NCBI RefSeq assembly: GCF_000243675.2
Contig: NZ_AHMM02000005.1
Coordinates: 13,556-77,555 of the forward strand
Direction of reading: 5' to 3'
DNA length: 64,000 nt
Source: Leptospira inadai serovar Lyme str. 10
Lineage (GTDB): Bacteria; Spirochaetota; Leptospiria; Leptospirales; Leptospiraceae
Positions 27,933 through 36,948 of this stretch are shown piece after piece. The position numbers and the translations under genes were made by a program. Each line of letters opens with the position of its first letter. Within the stretch, counting starts at the first letter, position 1. The notes beneath the pieces were generated by a model. The model was not told the DNA's origin, made no database searches, and worked only from the letters and a program-made list of their open reading frames with translations.

Positions 27933-29399
27933 ATGGGGAAATGGACGATTTTATTCTTTTTCTCGGTAATCCATATCGTATCATTCGTATCGCCTCGATC
28001 GGCTCAAGAAGCTCCTGTCGAAACGAAACCGAATTTATCCGGCGAAACGGTGTCGAAACCGGCGGACACTTTATTACCGGGAAAACTTCGAATCCAAGGA
28101 ATGCTACAAGTACGCGGCATTTCCGCTCAAAGAGATTCTAGCTTCTCGAACGGACACCGCGATTTCAACTCTGTTGATGCTAATTTTCGTCGAGTCCGGC
28201 TTGGGACGAACTACCGAGCGCAAAATTGGGGGTTTGCCTTAAATCTTCGTTTGGAAGATTTGATCAATTTCCCGAACACAAAGGAACGGAAAAACGCGAA
28301 CGGAACCGTAACCGACGTATCGGTAAAGACCGACGGAGGAATTCTGCAGTCCGGGTATTTTTGGTTTCAGTTTCCCGTGTCCTGGGTGAGAGCGACTATA
28401 GGACAATTCAAAACTCCGTTCCAAAGAGAACAATTGGCGAATGCAAATCGGTTAGCGCTACCCGAAAGGGCATACGGAACATACCTTCTTCCCCGTTACG
28501 ATATCGGAGGAATGATCGAGCTCGAACCCTTAAAGATGATATCGCAAGAACATTCAAAATATATAATTCTCTCCTTGGCGGCGACGAATGGAAAGGGGTC
28601 CAGCCTCAATGGAGTCGGAAATAAACAAGTTCTTACTTCCTATAATACCACGGATACTCCGCTATTAATTTCTCCTCAACTCTCCTGGAGAATCGAATTC
28701 AATCCTTTCGGTGGAATCCTTAAGGACGGTAAAGACGCGGGTTGGACGGAGGGGGAGGAAATTTTTTACCGGGAAACGAAACTATCCATCGGATTCGCGG
28801 GAGTTCAAACGAAAGAGCTATCGACGTTAGACCAGCTAAACCCGCAGATTCGCGGAGTCTCGCCTCTTAATTTAGAAATTCAACAAACGACGCCTTCAAA
28901 CGGGACTGGAATCGGCCCGAACTCAAAACCGATCGGAATTACGGGAGTTCCTTTGGACCAAACCGGAACCTTTCGTCCTTCCTTCGGATTTGGAGCCCAC
29001 ACTTATGATTTCACATTCACCACGCATGGATTGTATGCTTCCGGCGCCTATACTAGTAGCTATGGTGCGGCTTCTCTCGGCACGGTATCTTACACGGGGA
29101 CATTGGGTTATTCCATACCGATGGGCCATACGATTCTTTTGCCGCTTGTACGGTATGATCGGATCTGGGGGGATTTTAACGAGGATCAAAAATTGGAGCC
29201 GTACGAGAATTTGCAAGCTTGGTGGTTCGGGTTCGATTTATTCTTAAAAAGAAACGATCTAAAGATTCAAATATTCTATAAGGAACAACATGATTCGCTA
29301 GGAAAACATATGTATACAGGCACACCGTACGACTCGCATGATGGCACCTTATATCTACAGTTGCAAGGAGCCTTCGACGCCGAAATATCGACGAAGTGA
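27933..29399 (+). CDS. OprP/OprO-like porin
   Basis: The 488-residue protein has a signal peptide (residues 1-25), a short Pro-rich linker, then an outer-membrane beta-barrel like phosphate-selective porins: KLRIQGMLQVRG, NFRRVRLGTNYRAQNWGF, WVRATIGQFKTPFQREQL, and a terminal strand (YLQLQGAFDAEISTK). The QFKTPF motif is typical. It may take up anions or serve as a general pore. It follows the pump cluster, 62 bases after the small lipoprotein. Confidence 0.88.
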   Translation: MGKWTILFFFSVIHIVSFVSPRSAQEAPVETKPNLSGETVSKPADTLLPGKLRIQGMLQVRGISAQRDSSFSNGHRDFNSVDANFRRVRLGTNYRAQNWGFALNLRLEDLINFPNTKERKNANGTVTDVSVKTDGGILQSGYFWFQFPVSWVRATIGQFKTPFQREQLANANRLALPERAYGTYLLPRYDIGGMIELEPLKMISQEHSKYIILSLAATNGKGSSLNGVGNKQVLTSYNTTDTPLLISPQLSWRIEFNPFGGILKDGKDAGWTEGEEIFYRETKLSIGFAGVQTKELSTLDQLNPQIRGVSPLNLEIQQTTPSNGTGIGPNSKPIGITGVPLDQTGTFRPSFGFGAHTYDFTFTTHGLYASGAYTSSYGAASLGTVSYTGTLGYSIPMGHTILLPLVRYDRIWGDFNEDQKLEPYENLQAWWFGFDLFLKRNDLKIQIFYKEQHDSLGKHMYTGTPYDSHDGTLYLQLQGAFDAEISTK

Positions 29400-29558
29400 T
29401 TTCGGCTTGCAATCGAACCGGCGCATACGAACGAATACGGCTTGTAAAAACGAGAAATACCGTCTCGGGCTTCGAGTCTCGACCCGTGTTCCCGCAAAAC
29501 CCTAGGCTCTGCTCATAAATATCTCGTTGCGATTTCCGTTCGGGGAAATCTCTAATCC

Positions 29559-30074
29559 TTAACGATCCTTTTTTCGAGCCGCAAGTTTTTGCTCGTAAAA
29601 TTCTTTGCTCGCAGCATAAATCGATTTTTCGAATGTGGCAAAGACGGTCCCGTTTTCGTTCTCGTATTTTAAAGGGAGATCGAACGTCGTCTCTCCGTTC
29701 TGTGAAATCTTCTCCTTCGTTTCGGCGATTAGTTCCTCCGAGATAAGAAAGCGAGTCTTGATTCTCTCCGTAATCGGTCTAATGAACTTAATCTTCGCCG
29801 CCTTATCCCAAACCACATAATCTTTTCCTAATATCCACATCATTAAAAGCATAAAATAAGGATCGACCGAACTATAAATGCTTCCTCCGTACACGGTACC
29901 GACCCGATTCAAAGTCCGCAAATTTAAGGAAAGCCCGATGTGTAATTCCCTGAAATCGGACGATATGAATTCGATTTTACCTCCCGTACACCAAATACAA
30001 GGCCAATAGTTCAATTTGAATCGAAGCCAGCGGGATTCCCAAGATTCCTTACGGTCTGTTGGAAATAATTTCAT
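29559..30074 (-). CDS. DUF4442 hotdog-fold protein
   Basis: The 171-residue protein matches DUF4442, a thioesterase-like hotdog family: KLNYWPCIWCTGGKIEFIS, LNLRTLNRVGTVYGGSIYS (hotdog helix), and KAAKIKFIRPITERIKTRF. It overlaps the upstream MarR gene by four bases (ATGA), so the two are translationally coupled. A role in acyl-CoA or lipid handling is inferred from fold only. Confidence 0.88.
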   Translation of the reverse strand: MKLFPTDRKESWESRWLRFKLNYWPCIWCTGGKIEFISSDFRELHIGLSLNLRTLNRVGTVYGGSIYSSVDPYFMLLMMWILGKDYVVWDKAAKIKFIRPITERIKTRFLISEELIAETKEKISQNGETTFDLPLKYENENGTVFATFEKSIYAASKEFYEQKLAARKKDR

Positions 30075-30589
30075 GAAGAAAAGTCCTCCTTCAGTTCGAG
30101 TTTTAAAAGAAGCTTCTTTAATAACCGAGACAACTCACCCTTCTCCTTCTCTGTCAAGGTATTTAGGAGATCCGTCTCGGATTGCGCATGTTCCTGAATA
30201 GCGCGGGAAATCGCCTCTTTTCCTTGGTTTGTTAAACGAATCAAAATCCCTCGCCTATCTTCCGGGTCGAGATCTCGTACGACCAAACCGGAAGACTCCA
30301 ACCGATCGATACGATTGGTCATCGTTCCCGAAGTTATCATTAACGTGGAAAGTAATTCGCCCGGAGATTTCCGATACGGTTTCCCGCTACGTAATAACGC
30401 GGCTAAGACATCGAAGTCTTGGTAGGTCAATCCGTGTTTGTCGAAAATAGGTTTGTGAACGTCGGTAAAAATAATCTGCGACAACCGGTGGACGCGACCG
30501 ATCAAAGCGATCGCGTCCACGTCCAAATCCGGTCGTTCCCGAATCCATTGTGCTCGAATAGTATCCACATGATCCGTTTTTCCGCTCAT
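30071..30589 (-). CDS. MarR-family transcriptional regulator
   Basis: The start at 30589 (MSGKTDHVDTIRAQW) gives 172 residues, a standard MarR length; upstream in-frame codons overlap the operator. The winged helix has LTYQDFDVLAALLRSG, STLMITSGTMTNRIDRLE (recognition helix), and DLDPEDRRGILIRLTNQG (wing). It likely represses its own operon with DUF4442, and perhaps the divergent gene at 30698. The palindrome at 30614-30625 lies just upstream of the start. Confidence 0.93.
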   Translation of the reverse strand: MSGKTDHVDTIRAQWIRERPDLDVDAIALIGRVHRLSQIIFTDVHKPIFDKHGLTYQDFDVLAALLRSGKPYRKSPGELLSTLMITSGTMTNRIDRLESSGLVVRDLDPEDRRGILIRLTNQGKEAISRAIQEHAQSETDLLNTLTEKEKGELSRLLKKLLLKLELKEDFSS

Positions 30590-30613
30590 TTTTACTTTTT
30601 GAAATAAAAGTAT

Positions 30614-30662
30614 CTTGACGTCAAGGTAATTGAAGATTAAATCCGTCCATATATCTTGATAT
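30614..30662. promoter_or_regulatory. Two palindromes between marR and divergent gene
   Basis: CTTGACGTCAAG (30614-30625) is a perfect 12-base palindrome; ATATC TT GATAT (30651-30662) is a second, weaker one. Both share CTTGA. The pair lies in the 108-base divergent promoter region, fitting MarR-dimer operators that control both directions. Confidence 0.6.
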
Positions 30663-30697
30663 AAAAATACTTTATTCAAAGATAAGTAGGACGGAAA

Positions 30698-30946
30698 ATG
30701 AAATTCAGCGTTATCATAAGCTTACCCGGAACGGTTCTATTCCGTAAATCCTAGAAATATTACATTTTTGGAAAGTTATTTTTACCGGTATACACGGGCA
30801 TACTCTACGGACTTCATCGGCTATACGCGATAGGAAGAATTTCCGAATCGCCCAAGAGACCTTATCGTGCGGTCATGCTTCTATTCGGCCTAGCGGTTTT
30901 AGGAAATTCTCTCGCTTACTGGGCGTCGGACTTAGATCGGCTTTGA
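30698..30946 (+). pseudogene. Small membrane protein gene with in-frame TAG
   Basis: An AGGACGG ribosome site precedes ATG at 30698. The frame runs 82 codons to TGA at 30944, broken once by TAG at codon 19 (30752-30754). Downstream of it the frame reads as a coherent membrane protein: FGKLFLPVYTGILYGLHRL, then RAVMLLFGLAVLGNSLAYW. No family recognised. One base change would restore it, so it is a fresh pseudogene, a sequencing error, or a read-through gene. It faces marR across shared operators. Confidence 0.6.
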
Positions 30947-31115
30947 ATCGAATGTCGCCATCATTTTTGTCTTCGAAAAATCGGATTTCAGATCGGCCCT
31001 CGAGTCGAGTTAATCGATCGGCGAAAGTGAGGGAACGGAAAGCGATGAAAATCCAAATAATCCGGTTGCAGTATTGATTTAGATCTTCAAATTTGTATTC
31101 CTTCGGGGGCCAAAT

Positions 31116-31832
31116 ATGCTCACTCCTTTTTTTGGGGAATTTTTAGGAACATTCGTTTTAATCTTGTTGGGAAACGGCGTCGTCGCAGGCGCCTTACTGG
31201 AACATTCCAAATCAAAAGATAGCGGTTGGATAGTGATCACGGCGGGATGGGCTTTTGCAGTGCTTTTGGGAATCTTAACGGCAAACGCTTTCGGTAGCGT
31301 CGACGCGCACTTGAACCCCGCAGTAACGCTGGCATTCGCCGTTCAATCGGGTGATTTTTCTAAATTGATTACGTATGTTCCGGCACAGGTATTAGGCGCC
31401 TTTCTCGGATCCGTTTTCGTATACATTCATTATCTTCCGCATTGGAAGGAAACGAAAGACCCCGCTCGAATTTTAGCGGTATTCTCCACGGAGCCCGCGA
31501 TTAGACATAGGGTTGCGAATTTCACAAGCGAGTTTCTCGGTACGTTTATATTAATCTTAGGCGTATACGCGATTTTTTCCCCGCAGATAAAAGGGTTAAC
31601 GTCTCATCTAGGAGCCTTCCTAGTCGGACTTTTAGTCTGGAGCATCGGACTTTCCATGGGCGGTACGACCGGATATGCGATCAACCCCGCCCGGGATTTC
31701 GGACCTAGATTCGCACATTTTCTATTACCGATTCCGGGAAAGAGTTCTTCAAGATGGGAATATGCCTGGTTGCCCGTGATGGCTCCGCTCTGCGGTGGAG
31801 CTTTTGCCGGATTCCTGATTCGGCTTTTATGA
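31116..31832 (+). CDS. Aquaglyceroporin (MIP family)
   Basis: The 238-residue channel has six helices and both NPA boxes: HLNPAVTLAFA (first) and AINPARDFGPR (second). The Asp after NPAR marks glycerol-type channels (GlpF-like) rather than strict water channels. Glycerol uptake through the inner membrane is therefore likely. No glpK neighbour is present in the window. Confidence 0.93.
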   Translation: MLTPFFGEFLGTFVLILLGNGVVAGALLEHSKSKDSGWIVITAGWAFAVLLGILTANAFGSVDAHLNPAVTLAFAVQSGDFSKLITYVPAQVLGAFLGSVFVYIHYLPHWKETKDPARILAVFSTEPAIRHRVANFTSEFLGTFILILGVYAIFSPQIKGLTSHLGAFLVGLLVWSIGLSMGGTTGYAINPARDFGPRFAHFLLPIPGKSSSRWEYAWLPVMAPLCGGAFAGFLIRLL

Positions 31833-31879
31833 ATTCCGGCGCTCTTTATTTTTAATTATCTTCGATAGGAAAATCGTTT

Positions 31880-32428
31880 ATGTCGTTTCACAAAAATCTC
31901 ATTACTCTTTCTGAATATAATTTATGGATGAACGGTACGATTTACGAATCGGCGGAAAAATTAAGCGATGAGATTCGAAAAAAGGATATGGGAGCTTTCT
32001 TCGGCTCCATTCACGGCACCTTAAATCATATTCTTTGGGCCGATAAAAATTGGTTGGGTAGATTCGTCGATAGCGGTTATGGGTCCGCAATTTTGGATCG
32101 GAATATCGCGTTCGAAGAACATTCTCAAAGTTCAAATCATCGTCACGAAATCCATTCGGATTTTTCGAAGCTCAAATCGGAAAGAAAGAGTTTAGACGAG
32201 AAATTGATTCGTTGGGTAAAGGAAGGCCTTTCGGAGGAAATCATCCGGCAAAATCTAGGCTATAAAAGTTTGAAAGGCGATTCGTTTTCCACTCCGATTT
32301 CCGAAGTTCTAATCCATCTCTTTAATCATCAAACTCATCATCGAGGGCAGGTCACGACTCTCTTGTTTCAAAACGGAATCGACCCCGGAATCACAGATTT
32401 CATATATTTCACTCGAATCAAATCCTGA
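31880..32428 (+). CDS. DinB-family protein
   Basis: The 182-residue four-helix bundle protein has the three metal His of DinB/YfiT: one in GTLNHILWADKNWL and two in FNHQTHHRGQVTTLL. Members include thiol-dependent transferases and stress-induced proteins; substrate unknown. It follows the aquaglyceroporin by 47 bases. Confidence 0.9.
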   Translation: MSFHKNLITLSEYNLWMNGTIYESAEKLSDEIRKKDMGAFFGSIHGTLNHILWADKNWLGRFVDSGYGSAILDRNIAFEEHSQSSNHRHEIHSDFSKLKSERKSLDEKLIRWVKEGLSEEIIRQNLGYKSLKGDSFSTPISEVLIHLFNHQTHHRGQVTTLLFQNGIDPGITDFIYFTRIKS

Positions 32429-32432
32429 TTCT

Positions 32433-32618
32433 CTATTTTATGTACAGTTGCCAGAACTCCGCTTTGGACGGAGAAGACATGAAAGCGACATACAGATCGA
32501 AAGAAATTTCCGAATAAATCAGGATCTCATCCGTGTGAAACTCGATTTCCAGAATTCGCGAGTCCTTATCGTAAGCGATGGCTCTAAGTAAGGGTGAAGT
32601 AACGAAATGCCTTTCCAA
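32433..32618 (-). CDS. KTSC-domain protein
   Basis: The 61-residue protein reads SPLLRAIAYDKDSRILEIEF and then YVAFMSSPSKAEFWQLYIK, the pattern of the small KTSC domain (named for a C-terminal Lys-Thr-Ser-Cys motif in a lysyl-tRNA synthetase fusion). Function unknown. It is convergent with dinB, four bases apart. Confidence 0.75.
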   Translation of the reverse strand: MERHFVTSPLLRAIAYDKDSRILEIEFHTDEILIYSEISFDLYVAFMSSPSKAEFWQLYIK

Positions 32619-32706
32619 TGTCCGATCCCCCGCGGGATTTTCCGATTTTAATTCGTAAAGTTTTTCACCTAAAAAGAGTTAGACATCCTTAGGAAAACTC
32701 TTTACT

Positions 32707-34752
32707 TTGCGTAGTCTGGTGAATGTTTTTTTCATTATTTTTTCCATCTTTCTTTTATTTCAAGGCAATACGCATGCCTCTCCTTTGCAAAGCGGGATCT
32801 TTGAAATATCAGGCGGCGAGCGCGAAGTCGTATCTTTAGAGGGAAATTGGCAGTTTGTTTACGGAAGTTTCATCGATCCGAAGCAAACGGCGGATTTTAC
32901 GTCTTGGGGAACTCTTTCGATTCCGGAATCATGGCAGGGTAAAACCCTTGGGAATAAAATCCTTCCGCGGGAAGGAATCGTAACGCTCAGATTGATTCTG
33001 CACTTCTCTCCGGATTCTTTCGGAAAAGATTATCAATTGTTTCTACCCGATTTTGCCTCCGCGTACCGCCTCTATATCGACGGAAAATTAACGCATTCAT
33101 CCGGTATACCGAGCGCTGATTCCAAGCAGGAAATCCCTCGCCTGAAACCGGTCTACATTTCGATTCGTCCGAATTCATCCTCCGTCGAAATTCTTTTGCA
33201 AGGCTCGAATTGGGTAAATAATTTCGGAGGCTTTTGGCAGGTACCGAAAATCGGAACCGCCTCGGCCATGGAGCTCGAAAGAACGTTCGTTCAGTCGAGA
33301 GAAGCGTTTCTTTTCGGAGGTTTGCTTTTAATCGGCCTATATCATATAGGATTATTCCTGTTTCGACGAAAAGAATTATCCATTCTGTATTTCGCGATCT
33401 TTTGCTTTCTTTTATCGCTTCGAATCATCCTTGTAGGAAACAGGCTGCTCCTGGATATTCTACCCGAATTCGCCTGGGACTCCCTTTTCAGGTTGGAATT
33501 TTTTTCATTTTATAGCGCCGTTCCGATATTTCTTCTGTTCTTACATTCGTTGTTCCCGTTAAACACGCATCGATCGATCGTAATAGGCAGCATCATTTTA
33601 TCAGGAATTTATAATATTTCATTATTATTCCCTCTTTCTTTCTTTACGAAGATAATCGACCCTTTTCAGATGTTCATCGCTTTTTGTATCGTATACACGA
33701 TCGCGGCCACGGGAATCGCCGCATACCGCAAGCAAGAGGATGCGATTCTTTTCTTAGGCGGGTTTATAGCGTTCGGAATAACCGTCGCTATGGATTTGAT
33801 TTGGGACCGATTGAATATCCGAGGAATGAATTTATCTCCCTACGGCTTACTGCTGTTTACCCTTTGCCAATCCTTAGTTTTATCCAGAAGAATAGCAAGG
33901 GCCTTCAGGAAGTCGGAAGAATTGACCGAAAACCTTCAGATCTCCAATAACGCGTTAAATATACTAAAGGATAATCTGGAAGCGTTGGTCCTAGAAAAAA
34001 CCTCCGAGTTAAATCGCTCATTGGATCATATTCGCAGGGATTTGCTGGTCGCGCAGAGCATACAGAAAAAAATCTTTCCGGAAAATTCGGAAGCCTTCCG
34101 TGAAATACGGTATTCGGTAAAATATCTGCCCAAGGACGAAGTAGGCGGCGATTTTTACGATTTATTCGAAATTTCTCCGGGAATCTTCCGTGTCTTTTTA
34201 GCCGACGCAACGGGCCACGGGGTCCAAGCCGCGTTAGTCACGATGGCAATCAAGGCGGAATACGAGGGAATCAAATACGGAGCAAAAGACCCGGCCTTTT
34301 GCCTATATCTTTTGGATGATAAATTCCAAAGAAAATTCTCCTCCCTAGGAACGATTTTTTCTTCATTTATCGTGGATATTTATGCGAAGGAAGATCGTAT
34401 CGTATACGCATCCGCCGGTCATCCCGACCAGATCCTCCTACTGTCCTCCGGATTATCCCCTTTACGCCGTACCGGCGCAATCATCGGACTTCGAAACAAT
34501 AAAGGTTATGAAAATGCCGAGAGATCGTTTCGCCCGGGAGACAGGTTATTTCTGTTTTCCGACGGAGTTTTCGAGCAATTTAATTCCCGGAGAGAAGCAT
34601 GGGGAGAGCGTCGATTGCAACGTCGATTAGCGGAACTCTCCAAAGAACCGATAGAAACGATTCCCGATATCGTTCTTCAAGATATCGAGGCTTGGTTGGG
34701 GCAAACGCTTCCGCAGGACGATATCAGCCTTATCGCCGTCGAAAGAGTGTAG
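32707..34752 (+). CDS. 7TM-DISM receptor with SpoIIE/PP2C phosphatase domain
   Basis: The 681-residue protein has a signal peptide (about 1-25), a periplasmic DISM domain (about 30-190), seven membrane helices (about 195-395), a coiled-coil link, and a PP2C-type serine phosphatase from about 450. Metal-site motifs: DEVGGDFYDLF, ADATGHGVQAALVTM, SAGHPDQILLL, FSDGVFEQ and PQDDISLIAV. It probably dephosphorylates a STAS anti-anti-sigma factor in response to an outer signal; the STAS protein at 51452 is a possible but unproven partner. The start is TTG at 32707 or GTG at 32719. Confidence 0.9.
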   Translation: MRSLVNVFFIIFSIFLLFQGNTHASPLQSGIFEISGGEREVVSLEGNWQFVYGSFIDPKQTADFTSWGTLSIPESWQGKTLGNKILPREGIVTLRLILHFSPDSFGKDYQLFLPDFASAYRLYIDGKLTHSSGIPSADSKQEIPRLKPVYISIRPNSSSVEILLQGSNWVNNFGGFWQVPKIGTASAMELERTFVQSREAFLFGGLLLIGLYHIGLFLFRRKELSILYFAIFCFLLSLRIILVGNRLLLDILPEFAWDSLFRLEFFSFYSAVPIFLLFLHSLFPLNTHRSIVIGSIILSGIYNISLLFPLSFFTKIIDPFQMFIAFCIVYTIAATGIAAYRKQEDAILFLGGFIAFGITVAMDLIWDRLNIRGMNLSPYGLLLFTLCQSLVLSRRIARAFRKSEELTENLQISNNALNILKDNLEALVLEKTSELNRSLDHIRRDLLVAQSIQKKIFPENSEAFREIRYSVKYLPKDEVGGDFYDLFEISPGIFRVFLADATGHGVQAALVTMAIKAEYEGIKYGAKDPAFCLYLLDDKFQRKFSSLGTIFSSFIVDIYAKEDRIVYASAGHPDQILLLSSGLSPLRRTGAIIGLRNNKGYENAERSFRPGDRLFLFSDGVFEQFNSRREAWGERRLQRRLAELSKEPIETIPDIVLQDIEAWLGQTLPQDDISLIAVERV

Positions 34753-34867
34753 AATGTTCGAAAATAGAATAAATGGCTTTACGAAAAACGAATGCAAAAT
34801 TCTCCTTATGTCGGAATTCCCATTTAGCATCTCGAAATGATTTCAAATCTAGTTTAAGGATCCATCC

Positions 34868-36100
34868 ATGACAGTCGCCAAAACGGGCGCCCTCCGCTTT
34901 ATTCTCATCACTCTATTGATCGACTTTACCGGATTCGGCATTATAATCCCCGTCGTTCCGAAACTCATCGAACAATTGATCGGCGGGGATCTGAGCCAGG
35001 CCTCTCTCCACGGAGGTTGGCTGACATTCGCGTATGCATTTACTCAATTCATTTTTGCACCGATTTTAGGGGGCTTAAGCGATCGTTTCGGAAGACGACC
35101 TGTATTACTCGCTTCTCTCCTAGGATTAGGAATCGATTATGTATTTTTGGCGTTTGCGCCGGACATTTGGTGGTTGTTCATCGGACGAATCGTAGCGGGA
35201 CTCACAGGCGCTAGTTTCAGTACCGCGACGGCTTATATTGCGGACATCAGCACTCCCGAAAAACGTTCCCAAAATTTCGGCCTAATCGGAGCGGCCTTCG
35301 GAATCGGATTTATTATCGGACCGGTCATCGGAGGAATCTTCAGCAAATTCGGCCCGAGAGCTCCGTTCTTAGTCGCGGCCGCATTATCTCTTTTGAATTG
35401 GATTTACGGATATTTCGTACTTCCCGAGTCTTTGTCGAAGGAAAACAGAAGGGAGTTCGAATGGAAACGGGCCAATCCGATCGGATCGTTGGTTCAAATC
35501 AATAAACTACCGGGAGCGCTCTCCGGATTATTACTGTCCATCGCTCTCCTATTCATCGCAAACCATTCCTCAGAATCTACCTGGACGTATTTTACGATGG
35601 AGAAATTTCAATGGAACGAGGAGTTGGTAGGATACTCCCTCGGAGTCGTAGGAATCACGATCGCATTCGTGCAGGGATTCTTACTGCGGATTATTATTCC
35701 TAAATTGGGTCAAAAGAACGCAGCGTATCTGGGAATCTTCGTCCGGATTTTCGTGAGCATTCTCTTTGCCCTATCGACCCAAGGATGGATGATGTATGCG
35801 CTCCTGGTCCCTTTTGCGTTAAGCTTTCTCGCGACACCCGCAATTCAAGGTTACGTCTCCAATCATATACCGGCTAACGCACAAGGCGAATTGCAGGGAA
35901 TGATGGGAAGTATAATGAGTCTTACGTCCATCGTTGGTCCGGTGATCATGACGAACCTATTTTCCTATTTTACGAAATCCGGTTCGATCCTTTACTTTCC
36001 CGGAGCTCCGTTTATTATGAGTTCCTGCTTGGCGGTCCTGAGCGGAATTATTTGCGTTGCCTGCTTCCGGGCGGAAAAAAAGAGAATTACGACAAACTAA
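34868..36100 (+). CDS. MFS transporter, TCR/Tet family
   Basis: The 410-residue protein has 12 membrane helices and the major-facilitator motif A GGLSDRFGRRPVLL between helices 2 and 3, plus a motif C-like GFIIGPVIGGI in helix 5, typical of drug/proton antiporters. The opening LITLLIDFTGFGIIIPVVP is like TetA. This class is widespread in environmental bacteria, so the label does not show actual tetracycline resistance. No TetR gene is adjacent. Confidence 0.9.
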   Translation: MTVAKTGALRFILITLLIDFTGFGIIIPVVPKLIEQLIGGDLSQASLHGGWLTFAYAFTQFIFAPILGGLSDRFGRRPVLLASLLGLGIDYVFLAFAPDIWWLFIGRIVAGLTGASFSTATAYIADISTPEKRSQNFGLIGAAFGIGFIIGPVIGGIFSKFGPRAPFLVAAALSLLNWIYGYFVLPESLSKENRREFEWKRANPIGSLVQINKLPGALSGLLLSIALLFIANHSSESTWTYFTMEKFQWNEELVGYSLGVVGITIAFVQGFLLRIIIPKLGQKNAAYLGIFVRIFVSILFALSTQGWMMYALLVPFALSFLATPAIQGYVSNHIPANAQGELQGMMGSIMSLTSIVGPVIMTNLFSYFTKSGSILYFPGAPFIMSSCLAVLSGIICVACFRAEKKRITTN

Positions 36101-36152
36101 TTCGTTTATCCAGGAAAATATCGCTTAAAGTGGATTGCCGTCTATTCGGAAA

Positions 36153-36806
36153 TCACTGATCTTCCGCGTCCTCTTCCAGCCCTAGATAAAAGAGGGCCCA
36201 GAGGGTATCAAAAAGAATCTGCATCAGAAGCGCGAATCGTTCCTCCTGATCCTCGATCGATTTATAATCTTCCAAGAGAAAGGAAACGAAAGGTTCCAAT
36301 ATGTTTCTTTCCTCCTCTTCGGAAATCGCCTTCAAACTATCCACACTGAAGCTATCGTCCACGGGAATTTCATATAAAGAGAGTCGAGTATTCAAAATAC
36401 GAATCGCCACTCCGATGAGATCGGAATCCGCCATTGTTTGGATCCCGGCGTCCTTAAGACCGCCTAGGATTCCGGAAATCGCCTCGTCGGTGACGGCTTC
36501 GGCGCGTTCTTCGTCTTCTTCGTTATATGCTTCCGAAATCGCGACCAGGATTTCCGTAGATTGATCCAGAACGTTCGAAAGAGCTTCGTCAAAACGATAC
36601 TCGTCTTCTTCCGTCAATTCTCTCGTGAATCCGGCGTCCAAATCGTCATAAAAAGATTCGGGATCATCCGCCTCGCAAGCCGCCGATGCAAACGTTCTGA
36701 CTACCAGCCAAAACGGAGATTTTTCATGACCGATACGACGAATTTCTCCTGCATAACCGGCTACTGCGTTCTGCCAAGCTTCGGGGGAATAACGAGCGAT
36801 TTCCAT
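36153..36806 (-). CDS. Hypothetical acidic protein
   Basis: The 217-residue product is very acidic, mostly helical, and has no signal peptide or membrane helix. No domain recognised. Its end (RFALLMQILFDTLWALFYLG) is more hydrophobic and could be a binding surface. It has the same general character as the acidic protein at 12752-13351, but no clear sequence match was seen. Divergent from the CrtC-like gene. Confidence 0.7.
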   Translation of the reverse strand: MEIARYSPEAWQNAVAGYAGEIRRIGHEKSPFWLVVRTFASAACEADDPESFYDDLDAGFTRELTEEDEYRFDEALSNVLDQSTEILVAISEAYNEEDEERAEAVTDEAISGILGGLKDAGIQTMADSDLIGVAIRILNTRLSLYEIPVDDSFSVDSLKAISEEEERNILEPFVSFLLEDYKSIEDQEERFALLMQILFDTLWALFYLGLEEDAEDQ

Positions 36807-36948
36807 AATAAACTACCCTACCTAATTCTTCGCCCCCGTCGAGTCGGAAATTCGGATACGCTTCAAGAATTCCGAATCGATAGTCGGCATCAACGAGCCG
36901 ATCGGTATTCTGCTTGCGCCTTACACAATTTCACGGAACCTCAATCGC

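Noticed and set aside
30698..30946. Amber codon as a programmed special amino acid
   Set aside because: There is no pyrrolysine system in view and the stop is TAG near the start; a point mutation is simpler.
34868..36100. Acquired tetracycline-resistance gene
   Set aside because: The protein has general TCR/Tet MFS features, normal neighbours and no mobile element, so it is more likely a resident efflux pump.
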